NCBI RefSeq assembly: GCF_048388525.1
Contig: NZ_DBGCTQ010000116.1
Location: 1-64,000 of the forward strand
Direction: 5' to 3'
Length of the DNA stretch: 64,000 nt
Source: BQOK01 sp048388525
GTDB taxonomy: Bacteria; Bacillota; Clostridia; Oscillospirales; Ruminococcaceae
This document shows positions 1 through 8,388 of this stretch, piece by piece; within the stretch, counting starts at the first letter, position 1; each line of letters opens with the position of its first letter. Made by a program: the position numbers and the translations under genes. The notes beneath the pieces were generated by a model. That model was not told where the DNA came from, made no database searches, and saw only the letters and a list, made by a program, of their open reading frames with translations.

Positions 1-513
1 GGCGGCGCCCATCTCGGCGGCCAGTAAGTCGGCAAAGCGCAGGCTGCCGGCGTTTTGGGGGCTTTGAGGCGGCGCGGGAAAGCACTCGAACCCGCTGGCG
101 GTTCCCGCCCCGCCGTCTGAATTCATGTGGATGGAAAGCAGCAGGTCGGCATGCTGGCGCTTGGCGGTGCGGGCGCGTTCACCCGCCGTGGCGGAGGCGT
201 TCCAGTCTGCGCGCACCATGAGGGGGATAAAGTCCGGGTCGGTTTCCAACAGCTCCCACAGCGCCTGGGCCGTGGCCTGGGTGAGCGCCCACTCCTGGCT
301 GCCCGCAAGGCCCGAGGCGCCGTTGTCGCCCCCGCCGTGGCCGGCATCGACCGCCACCCGGTACGGGCCGCCGGGCGTTTGCTTTAAAAAACCTGCCAGC
401 ACGCTGCTGGCAAGGTACACAAGCAGCAAAAGAGCGGCCGCTGCGGCAACAAACAGCAGGGTGTGGCGGCGGGCGCGGGAGTGCGGGGGGCTGGAAAAGA
501 TTGAGCGGCGCAT
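1..513 (-). CDS. N-acetylmuramoyl-L-alanine amidase (Amidase_3), C-terminus cut by window edge
   Basis: Reading leftward from the ATG at 513 gives about 171 residues before the window ends, so the gene is partial. After a short basic N-terminus there is one hydrophobic segment (about residues 18-38), a signal anchor that places the enzyme outside the membrane. The catalytic domain begins at about residue 48 with VAVDAGHGGGD (first zinc His) and reaches LLLSIHMNSD (second zinc His). This is the zinc amidase fold that cleaves between MurNAc and the stem peptide. The FECFPAPP stretch is shared with the amidase at 24229-25134, so the two are paralogues. The missing part should carry the catalytic Glu. 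Confidence 0.85.
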   Translation of the reverse strand, partial: MRRSIFSSPPHSRARRHTLLFVAAAAALLLLVYLASSVLAGFLKQTPGGPYRVAVDAGHGGGDNGASGLAGSQEWALTQATAQALWELLETDPDFIPLMVRADWNASATAGERARTAKRQHADLLLSIHMNSDGGAGTASGFECFPAPPQSPQNAGSLRFADLLAAEMGAA

Positions 514-781
514 AAAGGGGCCCTCACTTTCATTTTGGGGTCTAGCTGTAAAACGAGAAACAGAACGCAAATGTTTCAAACGGGGCGGATCTGCTCAAAA
601 AAGTGCGCCGGGCATGGGTGGTACAAACGGTACGTACAGGCACAGTACAAGCCCCCTTTCTTTTTACATGACGCCTGCGGGGAAACATCCGTTACAAGCA
701 AAGTACAAAAAGAAAGAGCGAACAAAGTAAACAAAAAGATGTATCCGGCCTGTAAAAAGTGCAGTACCGGCGGCCCAAGGC

Positions 782-1837
782 TCATTGCAGGGCAAAGCCC
801 TCGAAATGATCCAGCAGGGGGTCGTAGCAGACGCCCAGATTCCCGCTTTCCCAACTGAATAAAATAAGGAGCTGGTGATCCAGCGGGAGCAGCTGTACGT
901 CCAGCCCCGCCTGGGTGAGTACCGTGAGCAAGGCCTCCTGCGGGGGCGGGGCGTCCGCATGCAGGGGCTGGTGCGGATACAGCCCGCCATTGATGGAGAC
1001 GCTGTGATCGAAGCCGTAACGGCTGTAAGAATCCACGCTGCATTGCTGGGCGTAACGCAGCAGGGCAGCAAGGCGTTCCAGCCGCTGTATGAGCTGATCC
1101 TTCCCCACCATGCGCCACAGCAGCTGCTGCTGTGAGTCGAAAATAGGCGTGGGAGGAAGATCGCCCGCACGGGAAAAAATGGACGCCATATGATCGTACA
1201 GGTGCGCGCGCTGGTCGTCGTTGCTCAGATTGACCAGGTACATCAGCTCTTCCAGTGCGCGCTGCTGGGCAGCCGCGGCCCAATTTTCCGGCAGCGCGGC
1301 GTAGCCCTCTGCGGCCTCCACGTTCAGGGTCAGGGCAAGCCGTTCCCGGCGATAGCCCATCACCAGCCCGGCCCGAAGCGGAAGCGTGGCCAGGGAGGGC
1401 GTGGGATCGGCCTCCCGGCGCACCGGATAAGAGAAAAAGGAGAGCCCCTCCAGATAAAAGCAGCTTTCCCCGCCGCTGTTTAGAACAGAGCAGGCGCCGT
1501 TGAGCAGATCCAAATCCACATCCAGGCCGCCCATTCCCAAAAGAGCATTCACAAACTCCAGCGAAAAGGCGCCGCCTGGGTCGGGAGGGGGTGTGATGAG
1601 TTCAGGCGAATCGGCTGCGCGGGCCTGTGCCAGAGCCTCCCAGGGCCAGAACTCCACATCGGCCGAATCCAGGCCGATGACACTGCGCACCGGCAGGGCG
1701 CTGGCAGCCTGCCGTACCGGCCTGGCCCAGCGGGGATTCCCCGCAAGACCCACCAGGCCCGCGCCCGCCAGCAAAATGCCCGCAGCCGCACCGGCAAATA
1801 CCGCGTTGAAAGAACCATGCTTGGGATGTTTTTCCAT
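782..1837 (-). CDS. Membrane-anchored protein of unknown function, paralogue of the gene just upstream
   Basis: 351 residues from an ATG preceded by GGGAGG; an in-frame start further upstream lacks such a site. One hydrophobic segment at about residues 12-32 (GAAAGILLAGAGLVGLAG) suggests a short cytoplasmic tail and a large extracytoplasmic domain. I recognise no family. It shares two blocks with the 1863-2975 product: ALPVRSVIGLDSADVEFWPW after the membrane segment, and a C-terminus LGVCYDPLLDHFEGFALQ. It starts 25 bases after that gene and is last in the operon response regulator, kinase, paralogue, paralogue. A role as sensor partner or output of the two-component system is inference from position only. 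Confidence 0.75.
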   Translation of the reverse strand: MEKHPKHGSFNAVFAGAAAGILLAGAGLVGLAGNPRWARPVRQAASALPVRSVIGLDSADVEFWPWEALAQARAADSPELITPPPDPGGAFSLEFVNALLGMGGLDVDLDLLNGACSVLNSGGESCFYLEGLSFFSYPVRREADPTPSLATLPLRAGLVMGYRRERLALTLNVEAAEGYAALPENWAAAAQQRALEELMYLVNLSNDDQRAHLYDHMASIFSRAGDLPPTPIFDSQQQLLWRMVGKDQLIQRLERLAALLRYAQQCSVDSYSRYGFDHSVSINGGLYPHQPLHADAPPPQEALLTVLTQAGLDVQLLPLDHQLLILFSWESGNLGVCYDPLLDHFEGFALQ

Positions 1838-1862
1838 TGCCCGCAGCCTCCCTTCGCACGGC

Positions 1863-2975
1863 TTATTGGATGCCGAACCCGCTGTAGCAGGCCAGCACCG
1901 GGTCATAGTAAATGCCCAGCGCGCTGCTGGAACCATCGTAGCTGGCAGTAAAAAGCATCAGGATCGTGGAATCCAGCGTCACAAGCTGAAAGTCAATGCT
2001 CTGCCAGGCCAAAAAAGCGGACTGCAAGGCCTGTTCAATGCGCTCGTCTTCCGGGTCGGCCGGGTTTGCGGTTCGCAGGCTCTCGCGGAAAAGCCCGGCG
2101 AAATCCGGGCTGTCCAGCGCGCCCCGCACAAGCGAGAGGGCAGCGGCGGAAGCACCGGTAAAGCTGCCCTCGCCCAGGTAACCCTCCAAAAAGGGGAGCA
2201 TCGCCTGCAGGCTGCATGCAGAGGAAGACTGCACAGTTTCTTCGGTGCCTGCCACAGAGGGCACCGCCAACCCGCCCCCGGCCGTGCCGGCCAGGGCATA
2301 CAGATCCTGCAGCACGGCATGCCGGGCCGCATCCAACTGGTCCGGGCCGGGGGAGGTAACCAGGTCGGGGCGCAGCTGCATTACAAAACAGGCGGCGTGC
2401 AAACCGCCCGGAGAAGTGCCGACGGCAACGTCCAATAAAGCCGGGAACGCCGCGGGAAGGCCCTCCGGCCCCGGCTGGCAGGTAACGGTAAAACCCGCGC
2501 CCTGGATGTAGGAAAAGTCACCCTGCCGGTCGGAGAGGGAGAAAAAGGGAAGGGAAGAGGAGCCTGCCGCGGGCTCCCACGCGGCCTGCCGGGTATACCC
2601 ACAGCTCAGCAGCGCCATTGCGGGGGCCTGGAGCGCCCGGACCACCTCCTGAACGTCCACTTCGCCCACGGGTGCGGGCGCGGCCTGGTCGAACACCTGC
2701 CAGGGCAAAAATTTCACCTCATCGGCCTTTTGCCCCACGGCGTTGCGCACGGGCAGCGCGGCGGATTGCTCCACGGTGGCTTTGGGGGCGGCGATGGCCT
2801 GGGCTGCAAGGTAGGTCCCCAGGCTCCCGGCCAGCAAAATACCCGCCGCCAGAGCCGCCACCTTCCAGGCGGTATACCGGCGTTTGCGGGCCGCGCTGCG
2901 CCGGAGGCCGCAGGGGGCGGAGGCCGGCTTTGCAGAGGCGGGCGGCATCGGCCTTGCGGGCTGGCGGTCCATCAT
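1863..2975 (-). CDS. Membrane-anchored protein of unknown function, first of a tandem paralogous pair
   Basis: 370 residues. The start ATG overlaps the stop of the kinase gene (ATGA) and has GGGGAGGTG upstream, so the two genes are translationally coupled. A basic cytoplasmic tail of about 35 residues precedes one membrane segment (about 36-58), followed by an extracytoplasmic domain. The block ALPVRNAVGQKADEVKFLPW and the C-terminus LGIYYDPVLACYSGFGIQ match the next gene, so the pair arose by duplication. No enzyme motif is visible. Coupling to the kinase suggests the product is made with it and may sit next to its extracytoplasmic sensor; this is inference. Confidence 0.75.
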   Translation of the reverse strand: MMDRQPARPMPPASAKPASAPCGLRRSAARKRRYTAWKVAALAAGILLAGSLGTYLAAQAIAAPKATVEQSAALPVRNAVGQKADEVKFLPWQVFDQAAPAPVGEVDVQEVVRALQAPAMALLSCGYTRQAAWEPAAGSSSLPFFSLSDRQGDFSYIQGAGFTVTCQPGPEGLPAAFPALLDVAVGTSPGGLHAACFVMQLRPDLVTSPGPDQLDAARHAVLQDLYALAGTAGGGLAVPSVAGTEETVQSSSACSLQAMLPFLEGYLGEGSFTGASAAALSLVRGALDSPDFAGLFRESLRTANPADPEDERIEQALQSAFLAWQSIDFQLVTLDSTILMLFTASYDGSSSALGIYYDPVLACYSGFGIQ

Positions 2976-4435
2976 GGCTGCACCTCCCCGGTGGTTGGTT
3001 CCGCGCCGGCCAGGGGCAGGCGCAGGGTAATCAGGGTGCCTTCGCCAACCCGGCTGTCGATGGAAAAGCGGGCGCCGTGGATGCGGGCGATCTCCTCGCA
3101 CAGAGCAAGGCCCAGCCCCGCGCCCCCGGCCTTGCGGCTGCGGGACTTGTCCACCATGTAAAAGGGCTGGCGGATTTTTTCCAGTTCTTTTTCGGGAATG
3201 CCCTGCCCGTAATCCCGTACCAGAAGCTCAGCCTCGCCCTGCTGAACATGCCCCAGCAGCTTGATGGTGCTGCCCTGGGGGCTTGCTTTGCGGGCGTTGT
3301 CGATAAAATTGAACAGCAGCGATTTGAATAGTTCGCGGTCGGCCAGCACGGTCAGGCCGGGCTCGCAGGCCTGCTGCAGCGTGATGCCCGCGCCGGCCAG
3401 CACCGGCTGCATGGCAGCGGAAACCTCGGCCACCAGGGCGTCCAGGGGCTCCGGAGTGAACACCAGGTTCTGGCTGCCCACATTCAGCAGCTCCATCAGT
3501 TTGCCGGACAGGGAGCGCATGCGTTTTGTTTCCTCCACAATGATGCCCGCGTATTCCATGCGGCGCTTGACCGGTACATCTTTTTGAAGATACAGAAGGT
3601 CTGCGAAGCCCAGGATGCTGGTGAGAGGGGTCTTCATTTCGTGGGCCATATTGGCGATAAAGGCTTTTTGGTCGTCAGCGGCCTGTTCCAGCTGCTCTAC
3701 CCGGCTCTGCACGGCCTGGGCCATGCGGTTCATATCCTGGGCAAGGCTGGCCAGTTCGTCGCTCCCGCCAAGGTTCACCCGCTCGGCATAGTTGCCCTGC
3801 GCGATATGGCGGGAAGCGCGCGACAGGGTGGAAAGCGGCCGCAGCAAGGCCCGCACGATCACAAGCAGCACGGCGGCGGAAAGCAGGCTGGCCGCGCCGC
3901 TCAGCGCCAGGGCGTTGGTGGTTTGGCGCTGCAAATGCCGGTCCAGGTCAGTCACATCGAAAACGCAGATCAACCGGTAGTCGGTCTGTTCCAGCAAAAG
4001 GGGGGCGTTCAGAGCAAAAAACAGCTGCGCTTCCCGGCGGAAAACCTGCCCGTAGGTGAGCGCAGGGTCTGTGTATTCACTGCCGGCCAGGCCGCTGCCG
4101 CGGCACAGGCCGGTTTCGTCGGCGCTGACGGAGCGGCCGTTGCGATAGAGCTGGCTGGCGGTGAGATACTCGTCCGGCGCCTGCCGCTCCATCACCTCCA
4201 GCGCCGCCTGGTCGGCGGCGTCCGGCCCAAGGCAGATCTGCCCGCTTTGCAGCCGCTGGCTGACCACCCCTGTTTTGATGAGGCTCGCCATATATTGCTG
4301 CTGGGTGGCAGCCCGCCGGCGTTCCCGCTGCCACAGCTCGTTTTGACTGGAGCGCAGAAACAAAAGGCTCAGCCCGCTGGTGGTGAGCACCAGCAGGGCC
4401 AGCGTTGTGAGAAATACCTTTTGCCACAGCTTCAT
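2972..4435 (-). CDS. Sensor histidine kinase
   Basis: 487 residues. TM1 is at about 7-27, an extracytoplasmic sensor region at 28-172, TM2 at about 175-197 and a HAMP linker at about 198-250. The H-box NMAHEMKTPLTSILG puts the phosphorylated His at 265. The ATPase domain has the N-box FNFIDNARKA (about 375-384), the G1 box DYGQGIP (408-414) and the G2 box GGAGLGLAL (437-445), so the kinase looks intact. It begins one base after the response regulator stop and overlaps the following gene by four bases. The ligand is unknown. Confidence 0.93.
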   Translation of the reverse strand: MKLWQKVFLTTLALLVLTTSGLSLLFLRSSQNELWQRERRRAATQQQYMASLIKTGVVSQRLQSGQICLGPDAADQAALEVMERQAPDEYLTASQLYRNGRSVSADETGLCRGSGLAGSEYTDPALTYGQVFRREAQLFFALNAPLLLEQTDYRLICVFDVTDLDRHLQRQTTNALALSGAASLLSAAVLLVIVRALLRPLSTLSRASRHIAQGNYAERVNLGGSDELASLAQDMNRMAQAVQSRVEQLEQAADDQKAFIANMAHEMKTPLTSILGFADLLYLQKDVPVKRRMEYAGIIVEETKRMRSLSGKLMELLNVGSQNLVFTPEPLDALVAEVSAAMQPVLAGAGITLQQACEPGLTVLADRELFKSLLFNFIDNARKASPQGSTIKLLGHVQQGEAELLVRDYGQGIPEKELEKIRQPFYMVDKSRSRKAGGAGLGLALCEEIARIHGARFSIDSRVGEGTLITLRLPLAGAEPTTGEVQP

Positions 4436-4436
4436 T

Positions 4437-5090
4437 TCAGTGCTCCAGCCGGTAGCCGATGCGGGGCAGGGTCACAAGCCGCCCAGCCAGCCCCAGCTTG
4501 TGGCGCAGCCGCTGCACGTGGATATCCACGGTGCGGGTTTCGCCCTCGAACTCGTAGCCCCACACCATGGCCAGCAGCTTTTCGCGGCTGAGGGCCAGAT
4601 CCTGGTTTTGCAGAAACACCCGAAGAAGCTCAAATTCCTTGGGGCTTAGGGTCACCGGCCGGCCGCCCCGGGTGACAGTGTGGGCCGCCAGATCCTGCCG
4701 GATGTCGCCGTATTGCAGCACCTGTGCGCCCCTGCCCCGCCGGCGCAGGGCAACCTCCACCCGGGCCAGCAGCTCCAGCGCCTCAAAGGGTTTGGCGATG
4801 TAGTCCTCAGCCCCCAGGTGCAGGCCTTTTACCTTATCCGCCACCTGCTGCATGGCCGACAGAAAGATCACCGGCACATCCAGCTCGGCCACCCGCTCCA
4901 TCACCGAAAAGCCGTCCAGCCCGGGCAGCATTACATCCAGCAGGATCAAATCGAACCCGCCGGAAAAAATGCGCTCCACCGCCTTTTGCCCGTCGGCGCA
5001 GGTCTCGCTGGTGTAGCCGCCCAGCGCCAGGGTGGCCCCGATCATCTGCGCGATGTGCGCTTCGTCTTCCACGATCAGGATATGGGCCAT
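4437..5090 (-). CDS. OmpR/PhoB-type response regulator
   Basis: 217 residues. The ATG at 5090 is chosen because AGGAGGG lies upstream and because it begins directly with the receiver strand MAHILIVEDE; longer in-frame reading has no such support. The receiver has acidic E8/D9, phospho-acceptor D52 in LLLDVMLPG and the K in IAKPF. The winged-helix DNA-binding domain ends in DIHVQRLRHKLG and GYRL. It is the first gene of the four-gene operon and the cognate partner of the kinase one base downstream. Confidence 0.93.
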   Translation of the reverse strand: MAHILIVEDEAHIAQMIGATLALGGYTSETCADGQKAVERIFSGGFDLILLDVMLPGLDGFSVMERVAELDVPVIFLSAMQQVADKVKGLHLGAEDYIAKPFEALELLARVEVALRRRGRGAQVLQYGDIRQDLAAHTVTRGGRPVTLSPKEFELLRVFLQNQDLALSREKLLAMVWGYEFEGETRTVDIHVQRLRHKLGLAGRLVTLPRIGYRLEH

Positions 5091-5214
5091 ATCGCATTCC
5101 CTCCTTGCCCAGCCGCCGCAAAACACCCGCTGCAGCCAGCCTTGCTTGCCCTCATTATTGCATACAGACCGCAAATTTGTAGGCAATAAGTTGTATCGGA
5201 ACTGTAAACACCAA

Positions 5215-5242
5215 GCGGGCGGGGCAAAAAAGCCCCGCCCGC
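5215..5242 (-). terminator. Hairpin downstream of nrdG
   Basis: Perfect 11-bp inverted repeat gcgggcggggc / gccccgcccgc around an A6 loop, starting nine bases past the nrdG stop. On the minus strand it is followed by a T-rich but interrupted stretch (ttggtgttt), so termination is likely but the U tract is weak. Confidence 0.6.
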
Positions 5243-5250
5243 CGAAGAAA

Positions 5251-5769
5251 TTATTCATGAGCCCCCACCCAGCGCTCGCCTGTTTCCCAGACGGGGGTGC
5301 CGGCGCAAAGGCTTTGAGGCACGTTCAGGATGCGCTGGTTCCGGCTGCCCCGAAAGCGCAGGTCCAGGCTTTTCTCGGCCTGCACAAACGGGCCGTCGAT
5401 CAGGGTGTCGAGCTGCGCCAGCAGCGCGCGCTGCTCCGGCGTGCCGGAGGCCAGCTGCTCAAAGGTGTAGCCGGTATAGGCCGCCAGCTCGTACCCTGCT
5501 TCGCGGCAGAGCAGCGCAAAGCGCACCAGCTCTGGCCCGGCCTGGGCAAAGGGTTCGCCGCCCGAAAGAGTGACGCCCCTGCACAGGGGGTTGCGCCGGG
5601 CCAGGGCCAGCAGCTGTTCGGGGGTGCACTGCTGGCCACCCTCGAAAGGCCAGGTTTCGGGGTTGTGGCAGCCGGGGCAATGATGGGGGCACCCCTGGAA
5701 GAACACCGTGAAGCGCAGGCCGGGCCCATCCACGATGCTATCGTTTGCAAAACCCGCGACGCGCAGCAT
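5251..5769 (-). CDS. nrdG: Anaerobic ribonucleotide reductase activating protein (radical SAM)
   Basis: 172 residues, normal for NrdG. The radical-SAM cluster motif is CPHHCPGC at about residues 27-34, binding the [4Fe-4S] cluster that cleaves S-adenosylmethionine; the SGGEP motif follows at about 69-73. NrdG makes the glycyl radical on NrdD under anaerobic conditions. Its ATG shares one base with the stop of the 48-residue gene that carries the NrdD glycyl-radical loop, so activase and radical segment are translationally coupled. A PflA-type activase is the nearest alternative, but the context decides for NrdG. Confidence 0.93.
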   Translation of the reverse strand: MLRVAGFANDSIVDGPGLRFTVFFQGCPHHCPGCHNPETWPFEGGQQCTPEQLLALARRNPLCRGVTLSGGEPFAQAGPELVRFALLCREAGYELAAYTGYTFEQLASGTPEQRALLAQLDTLIDGPFVQAEKSLDLRFRGSRNQRILNVPQSLCAGTPVWETGERWVGAHE

Positions 5770-5915
5770 TACAGGTGCTTTACCCGGTCGCGCTCTTCAG
5801 CCTTTTTGGCGTCGTTCCATTTGTCCATGGTGCCCACCAGGTAACCCGTGATGCGGCGGATGCGCTCGAAGGGCACGTCCTTGCCCACGACCGACTGTTT
5901 TTGCATTGCGGCCAT
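5769..5915 (-). CDS. Separate glycyl-radical tail of anaerobic ribonucleotide reductase (NrdD C-terminal segment)
   Basis: 48 residues, ATG at 5915 with GGAGG eight bases upstream. The product contains RIRRITGYLVGT (residues 18-29) and ends in DRVKHL. This matches the conserved C-terminal end of NrdD proteins, where RRxxGYL holds the radical glycine (here Gly24) and N-A-K/E-rich sequence leads to RVKHL. The large NrdD upstream stops before this segment, so the glycyl-radical loop is on its own polypeptide. It has its own ribosome site, a possible own promoter (5964-5972) and overlaps nrdG by one base. The split is read directly from sequence; in-trans function is inference. Confidence 0.8.
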   Translation of the reverse strand: MAAMQKQSVVGKDVPFERIRRITGYLVGTMDKWNDAKKAEERDRVKHL

Positions 5916-5963
5916 TGTTCATTCCTCCAAAATTCAAAAGTAATTGCTTTTGCCTTAAAACCG

Positions 5964-5972
5964 ATTATAACA
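5964..5972 (-). promoter_or_regulatory. Candidate extended -10 promoter for the small nrdD-tail gene and nrdG
   Basis: On the minus strand the sequence reads TGTTATAAT, a perfect TGn extended -10, about 50 bases before the ATG at 5915. No good -35 is present. It lies after the large nrdD stop, so the radical-tail gene and nrdG could be transcribed independently. Confidence 0.45.
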
Positions 5973-6022
5973 GGCCGGGCCGGCTGACCGGGTTGCCGTT
6001 GCAACAAAACCCGGCAAAAACC

Positions 6023-8308
6023 TTATTCGCACCCGCAGAAAGTGGGCACGCCCGGGTACTTTTTGCGAAGCTCGGCCAGCTTTTCGGGGGCCAGGGCCTC
6101 GCCGCTGCGGCGGCCACACCGGGGGCAAACGTCGCCGATCACACCCACATAGCCGCACACGGGGTCCCGATCCACCGGGTGGTTGATGCTGCCGTACCCC
6201 ACGCCCGCGTCGTGCATGCAGCGCACCACGCTCTCAAAGGCCTCCAGGTTGTTGGCGGTGTCGCCGTCCAGCTCCACATAGCTGATATGCCCCGCGTTGG
6301 TAAAAGCGTGGTAAGGGCCTTCTTTCTGGATCTTGTCGTAGGCCGAGATGGGGTACCACACCGGGATGTGGAAGCTGTTGGTGTAGTATTCGCGGTCGTT
6401 CACACCGGGAATGGTGCCGAACCGCTTGCGGTCCATGCGGGTAAAGCGCCCGGAGAGCCCCTCGGCCGGGGTGGCCAGCAGGGTGAAATTCATCTTCATG
6501 GCCTGGCTCTTTTGGTCGCAGAAATCGCGCATGTGCTTTACGATGGCAAGGCCCTTCTGCTGCATCTCCTCGCTCTCGCCGTGGTGGTGGCCGTACAGCG
6601 CGGTCAGGGCTTCGGCCAAGCCGATGAACCCGATGGAGAGGGTGCCGTGCTTGAGCACCTCGCGCACCTCGTCGGCAGGGCCGAGGGTGTCGCTGTCCAG
6701 CCAGACGCCCTGGCCCATCAGGAACGGGTAGTTGTAGACCCGTTTGGCGGCCTGGATCTCGAACCGGTCCAGCAGCTGCTGCGCCACCAGCTCCAGCATG
6801 GCATCCAGCTTTTGATAGAAAGCCGCCTCGTCGCGGCCGGACAAGATGGCAAGGCGCGGCAGGTTGATGCTGGTGAAGGACAGGTTGCCCCGGCTGTAGC
6901 TGATCTGGCGCTCGGGGTCGTATACATTGCCCATCACGCGGGTGCGGCAGCCCATGGTGGCAACCTCGGTCTCGGGGCGGCCGGGCACGTAATACTGCAG
7001 GTTGAAGGGCGCGTCCAAAAAGACGTAGTTCGGGAACAGGCGCTTGGCGCTGACCTTCATGGAGAGCTTGAACAAATCGTAGTTGGGATCGCCCTCGTTG
7101 TAGTTTACCCCCTCCTTGACCTTAAAAATATGGATGGGGAAGATGGGGGTTTCGCCGTGGCCCAGGCCCGCGTCCTCGGCCAGAAGGATATTGCGGATGG
7201 CCATGCGGCCCTCGGGGCTGGTGTCGGTGCCGTAGTTGATGCTGCTGAAGGGGGTCTGGGCGCCGGCGCGGCTGTGCATGGTGTTCAGGTTATGCACAAA
7301 GCCCTCCATGGCCTGGTAGGTGTCGCGGTCGGTCTGCTGGAACGCCCGGCGGCGTGCCGTGGCCACGGCACGCTCCGCGTCGGCGCTGCTGAGCGCGCTG
7401 GCCCCGGCAAGGGCGCCGGCCACGAGCTGGTCGAACTCCTGCTGATCATCGCCCATGCGGGGGCCGGTGCCAAGCTCGCTGACCGCGGCCTGCACCGCGG
7501 CCTTTGCCAGGGCGGAGCCATCCTCGCTTGCCAGCAGATCCTCGGCGGTCTCCGCCAGCTTTTTCACGTAGGCCTTGGCAAAGCTTTTGCGGATGCCCTC
7601 GGCCATGCCATAGTCGAAGTTGGGGATGCTTTGGCCGCCGTGCTGGTCGTTCTGGTTGGACTGGATGGCGATGGCCGCCAGCGCGGCGTAGCTGCCGATG
7701 CCCGAGGGCTCGCGCAAAAAGCCGTGCCCGGTGGAAAACCCGCCGTGGAACAGGCGCAGAATATCGATCTGGGTGCAGGTGGTGGTGAGGGAATAAAAAT
7801 CGAAGTCGTGGATGTGGATGTCGCCCTCGGAGTGGGCCTTTGCCTGCTGGGGGGTGAGCAGATAGGCCGCGTTGTAGGCTTTGGCGCCGGCGGTGCCGAT
7901 CTGCAGCATGCTGCCCATGGCGGTGTTGCCGTCGATGTTGGCGTTGTCGCGCTTCATGTCGCTGATGCGGGCGTCCACATTGGTGATCTCGTCGATGGTC
8001 TTCATCAGGCTGGTGTTCGCCTCGCGGATGCGGGTGCGGTTGGCCCGATACAGGATGTACTTTTTGGCGGCCTCGTCGTGGCCGCACTCCATCAGGCCGG
8101 TCTCCACCGCGTCCTGGATCTGCTCGATCTGGGGCGATTCGTCGCCGCAGCCCAGCTCCAGGCGGCGGGCCACCTTGTTGGCAACGCGGGCGGCCTCGGC
8201 GGCATCGCCCTCTCCGGCGGCCTCCAAAGCCTTTAAAACGGCCGAGGCGATCTTGCTCTCGTCGTATAAAACGACCCGCCCGTCCCGCTTGACAACACTC
8301 TTGATCAT
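6023..8308 (-). CDS. nrdD: Anaerobic ribonucleoside-triphosphate reductase, large part lacking the glycyl-radical tail
   Basis: 761 residues; ATG with GGAG upstream. Residues 1-95 form an ATP-cone allosteric domain (MIKSVVKRDGRVV start). The catalytic barrel follows, with conserved blocks such as DIHIHDFDFYS and QSNQNDQHGG. The C-terminus has the metal-site cysteines: Cys718 (PVCGY), Cys728/Cys731 (CPRC) and Cys758/Cys760 (CGC), and then stops. Usual NrdD proteins continue with the RRxxGYL glycyl-radical loop; here that segment is the separate gene 107 bases downstream. It reduces NTPs to dNTPs without oxygen. The promoter at 8389-8418 carries an operator-like inverted repeat. Confidence 0.93.
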   Translation of the reverse strand: MIKSVVKRDGRVVLYDESKIASAVLKALEAAGEGDAAEAARVANKVARRLELGCGDESPQIEQIQDAVETGLMECGHDEAAKKYILYRANRTRIREANTSLMKTIDEITNVDARISDMKRDNANIDGNTAMGSMLQIGTAGAKAYNAAYLLTPQQAKAHSEGDIHIHDFDFYSLTTTCTQIDILRLFHGGFSTGHGFLREPSGIGSYAALAAIAIQSNQNDQHGGQSIPNFDYGMAEGIRKSFAKAYVKKLAETAEDLLASEDGSALAKAAVQAAVSELGTGPRMGDDQQEFDQLVAGALAGASALSSADAERAVATARRRAFQQTDRDTYQAMEGFVHNLNTMHSRAGAQTPFSSINYGTDTSPEGRMAIRNILLAEDAGLGHGETPIFPIHIFKVKEGVNYNEGDPNYDLFKLSMKVSAKRLFPNYVFLDAPFNLQYYVPGRPETEVATMGCRTRVMGNVYDPERQISYSRGNLSFTSINLPRLAILSGRDEAAFYQKLDAMLELVAQQLLDRFEIQAAKRVYNYPFLMGQGVWLDSDTLGPADEVREVLKHGTLSIGFIGLAEALTALYGHHHGESEEMQQKGLAIVKHMRDFCDQKSQAMKMNFTLLATPAEGLSGRFTRMDRKRFGTIPGVNDREYYTNSFHIPVWYPISAYDKIQKEGPYHAFTNAGHISYVELDGDTANNLEAFESVVRCMHDAGVGYGSINHPVDRDPVCGYVGVIGDVCPRCGRRSGEALAPEKLAELRKKYPGVPTFCGCE

Positions 8309-8388
8309 GGCGAAAACTCCTTTTTGCGCGGCCTTTCGGGCGCCCTGCGCCCAGCCCTGTATTTTGGGTTTGATTTCATTCGCTATTC

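Noticed and set aside
5988..6014. Intrinsic terminator between nrdD and the small tail gene
   Set aside because: The hairpin ccggg...cccgg has a bulge and no T run on the minus strand. It may be an RNA stability element but is not a convincing terminator.
6130..6160. VCGYVG in the large NrdD as the glycyl-radical motif
   Set aside because: It lies before the CPRC cysteines and is part of the metal site (DPVCGYxG). The true radical loop follows the cysteine site, and the RRxTGYL...RVKHL match is in the separate small gene.
5906..8236. 776-codon plus-strand frame
   Set aside because: Antisense shadow of nrdD with no ribosome site and no recognisable protein.
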